This document shows, in pieces, positions 1 to 5,634 of a stretch of 5,634 bases of DNA (positions are counted from its first letter, which is position 1; every line of letters begins with the position of its first letter). A program made the translations under genes and the position numbers. The notes beneath the pieces are model-generated. The model was not told the DNA's origin. It searched no databases and worked only from the letters and a program-made list of their open reading frames with translations. Source of the stretch: Bacteroidota bacterium (GTDB lineage Bacteria > Bacteroidota > Rhodothermia > Rhodothermales > Rubricoccaceae); assembly GCA_022564455.1 (NCBI GenBank), contig JADFLK010000165.1, positions 1-5,634 on the forward strand, read 5' to 3'.

Positions 1-174
1 CTGCTCCATCCAATCCATAGTGGCGCCACCCTCGTGCACCTCACCAAGGCGGTGCAGGCGACCGGTGTAGAACAGGATGCGCTCCGTAGTCGTAGTCTTC
101 CCGGCGTCGATGTGCGCCGTAATGCCAATGTTGCGCGTCTTGTCGAGCGAAAAAGATTTTCCGTGGATGCTCAT
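1..174 (-). CDS. fusA: Elongation factor G, N-terminal fragment (cut by window edge)
   Basis: EF-G is the cytoplasmic translational GTPase that moves tRNAs and mRNA through the ribosome after peptide bond formation. Only the first 58 codons are inside the window; the frame is open to position 1. The visible part starts [20 protein letters not shown] and carries the G1/P-loop AHIDAGKT at residues 20-27, then [12 protein letters not shown], which is diagnostic for EF-G rather than EF-Tu or LepA. It ends in [10 protein letters not shown], just before the switch I region. The ATG at 174 is chosen because no other in-frame ATG, GTG or TTG lies between it and the rpsG stop. The leader before RNIG is a few residues longer than in E. 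coli. It is third in the str operon, 40 nt after rpsG. A purine-rich AGGAG (197-201) lies 22 nt upstream of this ATG, too far for normal use. Identification is secure; whether the full gene is intact cannot be seen. Confidence 0.96.
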   Translation of the reverse strand, partial: MSIHGKSFSLDKTRNIGITAHIDAGKTTTTERILFYTGRLHRLGEVHEGGATMDWMEQ

Positions 175-201
175 CGTCGTGTCATCGAGCTCGAGGCTCC
201 T
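171..201 (-). promoter_or_regulatory. Shine-Dalgarno-like AGGAG and four-codon minicistron overlapping the fusA start
   Basis: On the minus strand AGGAG (201-197) is followed after 11 nt by an ATG (185-183). This opens a tiny frame, ATG ACA CGA CGA TGA, ending at 171. Its TGA overlaps the fusA ATG (174-172) as ATGA, the layout typical of translational coupling. The AGGAG is 22 nt from the fusA ATG itself but within workable reach of the minicistron ATG. The sequence facts are direct; that ribosomes load on the minicistron and pass to fusA is inference. It may be coincidence in a genome that seems to use few Shine-Dalgarno sites. Confidence 0.35.
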
Positions 202-214
202 AACGTTGGGCTGT

Positions 215-682
215 CTAAAGTCGGAAGTGGGCAAAGGCCTTGTTCGCCTCGGCCATGCGGTGGGTGTCGTCTTTCTTCTTCACGGCTCCGCCTTCACCCT
301 TCGAAGCGGCTATCAGTTCGGCAGCGAGGCGGTTGGACATACTCTTGTCGCCGCGCTGGCGGGCGTACTGAATCAGCCAGCGGAACGCTAGGCTAGTGCG
401 GCGCTCAGGGCGAACTTCAATCGGCACCTGGTAGGTGGCGCCGCCAACACGGCGGCTGCGGACCTCAACGAGGGGCGCCACGTTGTTGATGGCCTTGCGG
501 AAGACCTCGACACCCGGCTCGCCGCTCCGCTCTTCGATCGAATCGAACGAGCTGTAAACGAGCTTCTGCGCAATACTTTTCTTGCCGTCGCGCATAATGG
601 CGGCGATGAACTTGGCAACGGTAACGTCGCCATAAATCGGATCGGGGGTCGGGATCCGCTTTTCTGCTTGTTTTCTGCGCAT
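215..682 (-). CDS. rpsG: 30S ribosomal protein S7
   Basis: S7 is a primary 16S rRNA binding protein that nucleates assembly of the 30S head and lines the E-site region near mRNA. The 155-residue product matches the usual bacterial length (about 156). The family signature [20 protein letters not shown] is at residues 14-33. The beta-hairpin and core ([20 protein letters not shown], 66-85, then [10 protein letters not shown]) and the C-terminal helix [13 protein letters not shown] are intact. The ATG at 682 gives MRRKQAEKR, a normal N-terminus; no Shine-Dalgarno sequence precedes it. It lies 55 nt after rpsL and 40 nt before fusA, as the second gene of the str operon. In E. coli S7 represses the operon by binding the rpsL-rpsG gap; a hairpin in the equivalent place here is listed separately. 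Confidence 0.98.
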   Translation of the reverse strand: MRRKQAEKRIPTPDPIYGDVTVAKFIAAIMRDGKKSIAQKLVYSSFDSIEERSGEPGVEVFRKAINNVAPLVEVRSRRVGGATYQVPIEVRPERRTSLAFRWLIQYARQRGDKSMSNRLAAELIAASKGEGGAVKKKDDTHRMAEANKAFAHFRL

Positions 683-717
683 GAGCCTGTAACGTTGGAC
701 CTGTGGTCGGGATCAGG

Positions 718-733
718 GCGGCTAGTTAGCCGC
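718..733 (-). promoter_or_regulatory. Perfect hairpin in the rpsL-rpsG intercistronic gap
   Basis: The minus strand reads GCGGCTAACTAGCCGC, a perfect 7-nt inverted repeat with two central bases. In RNA it would fold as a 6-bp stem with a 4-nt loop. It starts only 4 nt after the rpsL TAA stop. No T-run follows, so a terminator is unlikely in the middle of this operon. In E. coli S7 binds the rpsL-rpsG intercistronic RNA to repress translation. By position this hairpin could serve such control, or be an RNA processing or stability element. Function is inferred from position only. Confidence 0.35.
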
Positions 734-737
734 GCGC

Positions 738-1112
738 TTAATTCTTGGGGCGCTTGGTGCCGTACTTGGAACGACTCTGGCGGCGATCTGCGACACCGGC
801 CGTATCGAGTGCGCCACGAACGATGTGATATTTCACACCCGGAAGGTCTTTGACACGGCCCCCGCGAACGAGCACGATGGAGTGCTCCTGCAGGTTGTGC
901 CCCTCGCCGGGGATGTACGCGATGATCTCGTAGCCATTGGTGAGGCGCACCTTCGCCACCTTCCGCAAGGCCGAGTTCGGCTTCTTTGGCGTGGTAGTGT
1001 AAACACGGGTGCAAACGCCCCTGCGCTGCGGGTTTCCCTGGAGCGCAACCGACTTTGATTTCTTCCGCTTCGGCGAACGCCCTTTGCGGACAAGTTGCTG
1101 AATTGTAGGCAC
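738..1112 (-). CDS. rpsL: 30S ribosomal protein S12
   Basis: S12 sits at the 30S decoding centre and contributes to tRNA selection accuracy. From the GTG at 1112 the product is 124 residues, the same length as E. coli S12, beginning (V/M)[19 protein letters not shown]. The family core [19 protein letters not shown] (39-57) and [20 protein letters not shown] (83-102) are intact. Lys43 and Lys88 (42 and 87 in mature E. coli numbering), where streptomycin-resistance changes usually arise, are wild type. Asp89, the RimO methylthiolation site in other bacteria, is present. The frame is open upstream to an ATG at 1220, but those 36 extra residues (rich in F, H, D, E) have no counterpart in S12, so GTG is taken as the start. 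No Shine-Dalgarno sequence precedes it. It is the first gene of the rpsL-rpsG-fusA operon. Confidence 0.97.
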   Translation of the reverse strand: MPTIQQLVRKGRSPKRKKSKSVALQGNPQRRGVCTRVYTTTPKKPNSALRKVAKVRLTNGYEIIAYIPGEGHNLQEHSIVLVRGGRVKDLPGVKYHIVRGALDTAGVADRRQSRSKYGTKRPKN

Positions 1113-1144
1113 GTGATAGTGTGAGTTCGTGGGTTGAGCCGCGT

Positions 1145-1162
1145 CCTCGAAATCCTCGAAAT
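1145..1162. repeat. Tandem 9-nt direct repeat in the rpsL leader
   Basis: Two perfect back-to-back copies of cctcgaaat (1145-1153 and 1154-1162) lie 33 nt before the rpsL start codon, inside the probable 5' untranslated region. On the transcript they read ATTTCGAGG twice, each copy offering a GAGG purine core. They may be a protein or RNA contact site, or replication slippage. Confidence 0.5.
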
Positions 1163-1181
1163 GGCGAAAGCTCAGACTTGC

Positions 1182-1211
1182 AAGATACGGAGGTCCCACC
1201 CCAAACCTCAA
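1182..1211 (-). promoter_or_regulatory. Weak candidate promoter for the str operon
   Basis: On the minus strand TTGAGG (1211-1206) and TATCTT (1187-1182) are separated by 18 nt, each matching 4 of 6 bases of the housekeeping -35 and -10 consensus. This would start the transcript near 1175 and leave a leader of about 60 nt. No clear TAnnTTTG Bacteroidota-type box is seen in 1113-1344. The match is weak and other positions in this 232-bp gap are possible. I see no gene or convincing terminator in the gap. Confidence 0.22.
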
Positions 1212-1344
1212 TATTGGCACACCATCAAAATCCTGCGAAGCGCCCTAATCTGGCCGTTTTGATGTAAAGCTTCAGCGAACAACGGAAACTGATATAGATC
1301 ACGTGCCCACAATGGTACCCAAGGATAATCGCGCCGTAAGCAGT

Positions 1345-2523
1345 TCATGTAGATTCATCCGGTCGGCGAACGAAAGTAAATGACGAAAGTGAGATCACAA
1401 AAAATGGAATGCAGAAAATGAAATACGTGATGTCGTATCCATCCATCACGGCCTCGACAAAGCCATACTCGGCGATTGCATACCCAAAGGAAGCCGCTGT
1501 CAGTGCGAAAAGGACGTAGCCTACGAAGGCCAACAGTTCTGAGGGGTTGCGTGCCACGAAGGCGCAAAAGAGCCCGGTTGCACCGAAAGCAACCACAACG
1601 TACGTTGGGAGATATAGTGATTGTACTGCAAACGGACCCCATTCCAGGAATGTGGCACGGTCCCACAAAATGAATAGAGGCAAGGGCACAAAAAACACGA
1701 CCACCGCCACTATTGCTACCACTATTCCCTGCCTAGCGCCGCTCCGGAATCGCCAGACCAAATACATACCATAAACGACCGCGACCGTTAGCCGGGTTGA
1801 AAGGACAAATCCGAACAGAACACCAACAAGCAGAGTACGGCCGGCATTGCTTTTTTTGCTTGAGGGACTTGACCTTTCAGGATTTCTAAGAAGCCTTTCG
1901 GCAGCGATCAGCGAACCGATAACCAGGACCATGTTGAGCAGAAGTTCACTTTTGAGCAGTACCTCGTACCAGGTAGTAGGAAGAGCTGCCAGCGTCATCA
2001 TCACCGCCATTCGTTCTGTTTGCTGCGGTACCCCCAAGGCCACTATTCCAGCAAATACGCAGAGGCCGAACACAGCCATAAACTCTGGGATCCCCAGCAA
2101 ATAAAAAGGGGCCGCCAGGAGATACAATCCTGGAAATCCAGACGGATTGCCCGGAGGGCCGTAGGGGAAGGTTCCATCCAACAACCGCCCAAGCCAGATG
2201 TCGATTGCGGGGAGGCGACCTAACCGTCCTGAGCCTGGTAATAATATGGTTATTGCAACCGCAGCCACAACAATCAAGGCTACAACGATTAGGAAGCCCT
2301 TCGAACGAAGCCTAAGCTGCGCAGAGACACGCCCTCCTGACAGACCTGAACGCAGCCATACGACAACTCCAGCGGCAAGGAACAGCACAGCATAGATCCC
2401 TGCATACAACGCGGCGTGCACCGAAATACGCGATCCATATTTGTAAACAAACAGAGCGCCAATGGCTGCCATCAGAACCAACATGCCTAGCCGTATACTC
2501 GCCGTTCGATGTGGATGGATCAT
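1345..2523 (-). CDS. Polytopic membrane protein, possible GT-C type glycosyltransferase
   Basis: I do not recognise a specific family. The 392-residue product is almost wholly hydrophobic, with about 10-12 likely membrane helices (roughly 12-29, 36-57, 76-95, 147-164, 194-209, 229-258, 265-287, 299-323, 328-353, 365-385). After the third helix comes a loop PAIDIWLGRLLDGTFPYGPP, then a segment ending FPGLYLLAAPFYLLG (130-144). An acidic residue in an early non-cytoplasmic loop (here Asp108) followed by such wording is typical of GT-C glycosyltransferases, but this is resemblance only, not a family assignment. A polar Ser/Lys stretch (215-225) is probably a cytoplasmic loop. The ATG at 2523 is preferred over an in-frame TTG at 2544, which would add seven residues; neither has a Shine-Dalgarno sequence. 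Parts of the gene are AT-rich (22 G+C of 60 in 1381-1440) compared with ftsH. Neighbours give no functional clue, and a terminator candidate separates it from ftsH. Confidence 0.8.
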   Translation of the reverse strand: MIHPHRTASIRLGMLVLMAAIGALFVYKYGSRISVHAALYAGIYAVLFLAAGVVVWLRSGLSGGRVSAQLRLRSKGFLIVVALIVVAAVAITILLPGSGRLGRLPAIDIWLGRLLDGTFPYGPPGNPSGFPGLYLLAAPFYLLGIPEFMAVFGLCVFAGIVALGVPQQTERMAVMMTLAALPTTWYEVLLKSELLLNMVLVIGSLIAAERLLRNPERSSPSSKKSNAGRTLLVGVLFGFVLSTRLTVAVVYGMYLVWRFRSGARQGIVVAIVAVVVFFVPLPLFILWDRATFLEWGPFAVQSLYLPTYVVVAFGATGLFCAFVARNPSELLAFVGYVLFALTAASFGYAIAEYGFVEAVMDGYDITYFIFCIPFFVISLSSFTFVRRPDEST

Positions 2524-2573
2524 CGATACGTCGAAGTGATCCAACTTGCCCAGCCCCGGTTAGCGTACTCATC

Positions 2574-2603
2574 GTTAACCCGTTAGAATACGTTTGTTAA
2601 CCC
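2574..2603. repeat. Direct repeats GTTAACCC, 22 bp apart, upstream of the membrane protein gene
   Basis: GTTAACCC occurs at 2574-2581 and again at 2596-2603. The start-to-start distance of 22 bp is about two helical turns, placing both on the same DNA face. Each contains the palindrome GTTAAC. They lie 51 to 80 bp upstream of the chosen start codon, one inside the spacer and one just downstream of a candidate promoter. This is what an operator for a repressor would look like. The repeats are seen; the operator role is inferred. Confidence 0.4.
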
Positions 2604-2614
2604 ACATCGAACAA
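2585..2614 (-). promoter_or_regulatory. Candidate promoter of the membrane protein gene
   Basis: On the minus strand TTGTTC (2614-2609) and TATTCT (2590-2585) are separated by 18 nt; the TTG and TAT..T positions fit a housekeeping promoter. The predicted start near 2578 would give a leader of about 55 nt. It sits just downstream of the ftsH terminator candidate, where a promoter would be expected. The GTTAACCC repeats overlap it. Match quality is modest. Confidence 0.3.
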
Positions 2615-2646
2615 CCCGGGCGCGAAAACGTGGCTCTTTCATCAAC

Positions 2647-2678
2647 AAAAGGATTGAGTGCTTGCTTCAAGCACAACC
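2647..2678 (-). terminator. Candidate intrinsic terminator of ftsH
   Basis: On the minus strand, 17 nt after the ftsH stop, GTGCTTG-AAG-CAAGCAC (2674-2658) forms a perfect 7-nt inverted repeat. Flanking GGTTG and CAATCC can extend the stem with a bulge. It is followed by CCTTTTGTT (T-run at 2650-2647), which is short and lies a few bases beyond the perfect stem. The position between two genes with separate promoters supports a terminator; the weak T-run lowers confidence. Confidence 0.45.
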
Positions 2679-2691
2679 ATTTGCCTCATCT

Positions 2692-4830
2692 CTATGTATC
2701 CTCATCGGCCGTCAGCGAACTTGCCTCGGCTTCCGCTGTCCCATCGCCGCCGACAGGAGCCTCACCGTTTGTCAAAGCCACATTGTCCATGGCTCCATCC
2801 TGCGTACTCTCTTCCGTAGCAGATTCGCCATCGTCGTCAGGCGTAGCAGGACGATCATAGGTGGGCCGCTTAAATGGCCGCTCTCCCAGCAATTCTATTA
2901 GATCCTTCTCATTGAGCGCTTCGCGCTCAAGAAGCGCCTCCGCCAACGTCCTGAATACTTCATCCTTCTCTTCCAGAAGCCGACGCGCCCGGTCGTGTAC
3001 CTCATCGATAAGGCGTTTCACTTCGGTGTCTATTAACTCCGCCGTCTTCTCGGAGTACGGCTTGTAGAACTGCATCTCCTGCCGCTTCGCCACATTGAAG
3101 TTGACGTGCCCCACCGCTTCACTCATGCCAAACTGAACGACCATCGCGTAGGCCATTCCGGTTATCTGTTCCAGATCGCTCTGGGCGCCGGTTGAGAGGT
3201 GGTTGAAGATGACCTCCTCGGCCACCCGGCCACCCATCGCCATCGCCATCCGATCCAGAAATGTCTGCTCGGTGGTGATATACCGCTCGTCCGGCAGCAT
3301 CTGGGCGAACCCGAGCGCTGCGAGTCCGCGCGGTATGATGGACACCTTGATAACTGGGTCGGCGTGCTCGAGGAACCAGCCGATGGTAGCGTGCCCGGCC
3401 TCGTGGAAGGCCACAATCCTCTTCTCCTCCGGCAAGATGAGCTTGTTTTTCTTCTCAAGCCCACCGATGACGCGGTCAATCGCCTTCTCAAAGTCAACCG
3501 CCTCGACGGCGTCCTTGCCCTCCCGCGAGGCCAGCAGCGCAGCCTCGTTGCACACATTGGCGATCTCCGCCCCGGCGAAGCCCGGCGTCATGTTCGCCAA
3601 CATCTCCATGTCTATCCCCTCAGCGATGGTAAGGTTCCGCGTATGGACCTTGAAGATGGCTGCTCGCTGAATACGATCCGGCCGATCCACCATGATCTGG
3701 CGATCGAAGCGGCCGGGGCGGAGAAGCGCCGAATCCAGTACGTCGGGCCGGTTGGTGGCGGCCATGATGATGACCCCCTTGTCGGTGTTGAAGCCATCCA
3801 TCTCCGAGAGAAGCTGGTTCAGCGTGTTCTCGCGCTCGTCGTTTCCGCCTACGAAGGCGCCCCGTCCGCGCGTACGCCCAATGGCGTCGATCTCGTCGAT
3901 AAAGATGATGCATGGGGCTTTTTCCTTGGCCTGCTTGAACAGGTCGCGCACGCGCGCTGCGCCGACGCCCACGAACATTTCTACAAAGTCGGAGCCGGAG
4001 AGCGAGAAGAACGGCACGTCGGCCTCACCGGCTACGGCCTTGGCGAGGAGCGTCTTGCCCGTTCCCGGAGGCCCGACGAGCAGCACGCCCTTCGGCAGCT
4101 TGCCGCCGAGGCGGGTAAACTTCTTCGGGTTCTGGAGGAACTCAACCACCTCTTCCACTTCGTCCTTCGCCTCGTCCAGACCGGCCACATCATCAAACGT
4201 GAGATGCTCGCCGTCCGTCGAATCAAAAAGAACGGCCTTGTTCTTCCCAATGTTCAGCAACTGCTGGCCGGGGCCACCCATCCGGCGGAGGATGAAGACC
4301 CAGAACACGACAATCAGGCCGAGGAAGAACAGCCACGAAAGCAGATTACCCAGCCACGTATCCGAGTAGCGTGCGTTGAATTCAACCGGCGCGAGGTTTC
4401 CTTCCGCGCGGCGTTCATCGTTTATTTCGGTGAGGAACTGGGTGAGGTCGTGGTCCGACGGCTTCGTGGTGGAAAACCTGCGCTCAGCCTTGCCGGAGTC
4501 GTCCTGGCGGAATGAGCGCGGAGGATCGGCGGCTTCAACGTGACCGTCACTAATGGCGGCTGCGGTGTAGAAACCACGCACATCCACGTCATCCGAGATT
4601 GTTAGCTCGGCAACGTAGCCCGCCTCAACCTGCTCCAGGAACTCGGAGTAGCCTATCTCACGCCTACCTCCCGTCCAGAAAAACGTCTGGAGCGCCAGCA
4701 GGCCGAGCAGAACAAAAACGAGGATGTAAAACCCACTCATCGAAAAGCGAGGCCGCTTTCCACGCGGTCCCGCGTCAGGCTTTTCATCGCCGCCACGCGG
4801 GTTCAGGGAGTCGTGCTCTGACTTCGCCAT
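2692..4830 (-). CDS. ftsH: ATP-dependent zinc metalloprotease FtsH
   Basis: FtsH is a hexameric inner-membrane AAA+ protease that extracts and degrades damaged membrane proteins and short-lived regulators on the cytoplasmic side. The 712-residue protein has a charged N-terminus, a membrane helix at about 33-52, an extracytoplasmic domain (54-158), a second helix (about 161-181) and the AAA module. Visible motifs are Walker A GPPGTGKT (253-260), pore FVG (286-288), Walker B IIFIDEID (308-315) and arginine fingers Arg371 and Arg374. The peptidase has the zinc motif HEAGH (476-480) and a third-ligand candidate Asp552 in STGAQSDLE. All catalytic residues are present, so it should be active. It is longer than E. 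coli FtsH (about 644) because of a larger extracytoplasmic domain and an acidic C-terminal tail (662-712: 15 Asp/Glu, no Lys or Arg). The ATG at 4830 follows an A-rich leader without a Shine-Dalgarno sequence. It is probably transcribed alone, between its own promoter and terminator candidates. Confidence 0.98.
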   Translation of the reverse strand: MAKSEHDSLNPRGGDEKPDAGPRGKRPRFSMSGFYILVFVLLGLLALQTFFWTGGRREIGYSEFLEQVEAGYVAELTISDDVDVRGFYTAAAISDGHVEAADPPRSFRQDDSGKAERRFSTTKPSDHDLTQFLTEINDERRAEGNLAPVEFNARYSDTWLGNLLSWLFFLGLIVVFWVFILRRMGGPGQQLLNIGKNKAVLFDSTDGEHLTFDDVAGLDEAKDEVEEVVEFLQNPKKFTRLGGKLPKGVLLVGPPGTGKTLLAKAVAGEADVPFFSLSGSDFVEMFVGVGAARVRDLFKQAKEKAPCIIFIDEIDAIGRTRGRGAFVGGNDERENTLNQLLSEMDGFNTDKGVIIMAATNRPDVLDSALLRPGRFDRQIMVDRPDRIQRAAIFKVHTRNLTIAEGIDMEMLANMTPGFAGAEIANVCNEAALLASREGKDAVEAVDFEKAIDRVIGGLEKKNKLILPEEKRIVAFHEAGHATIGWFLEHADPVIKVSIIPRGLAALGFAQMLPDERYITTEQTFLDRMAMAMGGRVAEEVIFNHLSTGAQSDLEQITGMAYAMVVQFGMSEAVGHVNFNVAKRQEMQFYKPYSEKTAELIDTEVKRLIDEVHDRARRLLEEKDEVFRTLAEALLEREALNEKDLIELLGERPFKRPTYDRPATPDDDGESATEESTQDGAMDNVALTNGEAPVGGDGTAEAEASSLTADEDT

Positions 4831-4861
4831 TGACTGATCTTATGCTTTTATTGATTGCGGC

Positions 4862-4890
4862 CAAACACAGGCCACGCTAATAGGCCCCAA
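4862..4890 (-). promoter_or_regulatory. Candidate Bacteroidota-type promoter of ftsH
   Basis: On the minus strand TGTGTTTG (4869-4862) differs from the Bacteroidota -7 box TAnnTTTG at one fixed base. A TTG (4890-4888) lies 18 nt upstream, close to the usual -33 position. This would give a leader of about 25-30 nt that is A-rich near the ATG. A short inverted repeat (4857-4862 with 4870-4875, one G-U pair) overlaps the -7 box. The match is suggestive, and it depends on the taxon guess being right. Confidence 0.33.
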
Positions 4891-4932
4891 CAGCGCTGCA
4901 GGCAGGCAGGTTCCGTCTGCACCTAGCCTTCG

Positions 4933-5634
4933 TCAATCCGGCCGCAGCCTATCCAGGTCCGTAGCGTCCAGAAGCTCAAGGCCGCGGATCGGTACGATCT
5001 CAAGATCCCTTCCGACGCCTGTTTTGGGGAGATCATCGCGGACGGCCTCTGCTTCCTCAACGGAGGCAAACTGGCCAAGGAGAAGCATGTAGAGCGCGCG
5101 GCTGTCGCTGCTTTCCTGAACGACCGCAGCGCGGAGGCCCCTCTCACTGAAGTTGCGAAGCATGGCTTGCGCGGCTAGCGGGCTTGGGACGGACGCGACC
5201 TTCCAACCAAAGCCACCCACATCTGCATTCAACGGAACATCGCCGGCCAGCCCGAAGGTGCCTTCAGGCGATGCGTCTACGACCTCTTGAGACAGCGGCG
5301 CCATCACGTCTACCACGACATCCAGGCTGTCTTCCCCTGGCTCCAGTACCTCTTCAACAGCATTCAGTACGGCATCCAACGCGGCTCTCCGGGCGCTTGC
5401 ATGCGCGGCATACTCCGTCCCTGGGTACCGCACCTCAACGAGGTGGTACAGGTCGTCCAGACTGAGAAACACGGTTTGCCCACCCAGTGAATCGGCCTCA
5501 ACTACAGGGCGCGGACCTTCATCGGCGGTAACCGTAGAGTCAGCCGCCGCATGGGCGCCATCTTCTGGCAATCCGATGCCAAGAGAATCGATGCCGAGAG
5601 ATTCGATACCCGGAGCGTCGATAGCCAAAGAGTC
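4933..5634 (-). CDS. SPOR-domain protein, C-terminal part (N-terminus beyond window)
   Basis: The frame is open to the window end, giving the last 233 residues; the TTG at 5628 is an internal Leu codon rather than a clear start. Residues 1-20 are pentameric repeats of the type [DE]SLGI, followed by an acidic, Ala-rich linker (21-52). Residues 53-98 (LDDLYHLVEVRYPGTEYAAH, then ASARRAALDAV) read like a TPR helix pair. Residues 141-217 fit a SPOR domain: GFGWKVASV opens the first strand, then helix SPLAAQAMLRNFSERG, a strand pair around RALYMLLLGQF, helix SVEEAEAVRDDL and a last strand LEIVPI. SPOR domains usually bind denuded septal peptidoglycan in the cell envelope, which would predict an exported or membrane-anchored protein, but the signal or anchor is not visible. 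It ends 102 bp before ftsH. Domain assignment is by eye; function beyond peptidoglycan binding is unknown. Confidence 0.8.
   Translation of the reverse strand, partial: DSLAIDAPGIESLGIDSLGIGLPEDGAHAAADSTVTADEGPRPVVEADSLGGQTVFLSLDDLYHLVEVRYPGTEYAAHASARRAALDAVLNAVEEVLEPGEDSLDVVVDVMAPLSQEVVDASPEGTFGLAGDVPLNADVGGFGWKVASVPSPLAAQAMLRNFSERGLRAAVVQESSDSRALYMLLLGQFASVEEAEAVRDDLPKTGVGRDLEIVPIRGLELLDATDLDRLRPD
5575..5634 (-). repeat. Four 15-nt tandem repeats coding for [DE]SLGI-like pentamers
   Basis: Reading inward from the window edge, the units at 5634-5620, 5619-5605, 5604-5590 and 5589-5575 encode DSLAI, DAPGI, ESLGI and DSLGI. The last two units differ at only two bases within GA(A/T)TCTCT(C/T)GGCATC. 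The array is in frame with the SPOR-domain gene and probably continues outside the window, so its full copy number is unknown. Confidence 0.7.

Larger units (their letters stand above)
1108..1307. repeat. 10-nt inverted repeat spanning the rpsL leader, one arm over the start codon
   Basis: The arms are ggcacgtgat at 1108-1117 and atcacgtgcc at 1298-1307, exact inverse complements 180 bp apart, each with the palindromic core CACGTG. The 1108-1117 arm contains the rpsL GTG start (1110-1112). An RNA starting upstream of 1307 could pair the arms and hide that start codon; alternatively, both cores could be binding sites for one dimeric protein. The repeat is a direct observation; both roles are speculation, and chance matching is possible. 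Confidence 0.4.

Noticed and set aside
388..1014. Minus-strand frame of 208 codons overlapping rpsL and rpsG
   Set aside because: It is an alternate frame of two certain ribosomal protein genes, Arg/Ser-rich and without family resemblance.
738..1112. Streptomycin-resistance changes in rpsL
   Set aside because: Lys43, Lys88 and Pro91 are all the wild-type residues.
1113..1220. N-terminal extension of rpsL to an ATG at 1220
   Set aside because: The 36 extra residues have no counterpart in S12, contain a DNA tandem repeat, and the GTG start gives exactly the usual 124 residues.
2524..2544. TTG start at 2544 for the membrane protein
   Set aside because: It is possible, but the ATG at 2523 is seven codons downstream, still precedes the first membrane helix, and is the stronger initiation codon; no ribosome binding site favours TTG.
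3199..4515. Long plus-strand open frame (438 codons) opposite ftsH
   Set aside because: It lies wholly antisense to a perfectly conserved ftsH, its product has no recognisable domain, and such frames are common opposite GC-rich genes.
4857..4875. Short hairpin between the SPOR gene and ftsH as a terminator
   Set aside because: On the minus strand it is followed by an A-rich stretch, not a T-run, and it overlaps the candidate ftsH promoter.
4898..4910. Three CAGG units in the leader of ftsH
   Set aside because: Only three short units; too small to call a meaningful repeat.

Overview
The window looks like an ordinary chromosomal segment of a bacterium. The likely source is the Bacteroidota/Rhodothermota side of the tree (inference). 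Three things point there: the FtsH sequence has the [12 protein letters not shown] and [10 protein letters not shown] wording I associate with that group, most start codons lack a Shine-Dalgarno sequence, and the ftsH leader carries a TAnnTTTG-like promoter element. A 16S gene or a protein tree would be needed to fix the taxon. All five genes are on the minus strand, so transcription runs from position 5634 towards 1. The two edge genes are cut by the window.

In transcription order: (1) 5634-4933, the C-terminal 233 residues of a SPOR-domain protein, with 15-nt tandem repeats at the window edge and a TPR-like helical pair. (2) 4830-2692, a complete ftsH for the membrane AAA+ zinc protease, with its own candidate promoter (4862-4890) and a stem-loop terminator candidate just behind it (2658-2674). 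(3) 2523-1345, a polytopic membrane protein of unknown function that resembles GT-C type glycosyltransferases; its 5' region has a candidate promoter overlapped by two GTTAACCC repeats 22 bp apart. (4) 1112-738 rpsL (S12, GTG start), 682-215 rpsG (S7) and 174-1 fusA (EF-G, first 58 codons only), the conserved str operon order.

The str genes work together in translation: S12 and S7 are 30S subunit proteins, and EF-G drives translocation. FtsH does membrane protein quality control, and SPOR proteins usually bind septal peptidoglycan. The membrane protein between ftsH and the str operon has no obvious functional link to either side and is locally AT-richer, so it may be a later insertion. No RNA genes, mobile elements, CRISPR arrays or defence systems were found. 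No non-coding stretch exceeds 300 bases; the longest is the 232-bp rpsL leader (1113-1344). The most interesting signals are small regulatory ones: a 10-nt inverted repeat whose downstream arm covers the rpsL start codon, a four-codon minicistron overlapping the fusA start, and a 7-bp hairpin in the rpsL-rpsG gap where S7 acts in E. coli. I see no strong evidence for a new biological system.
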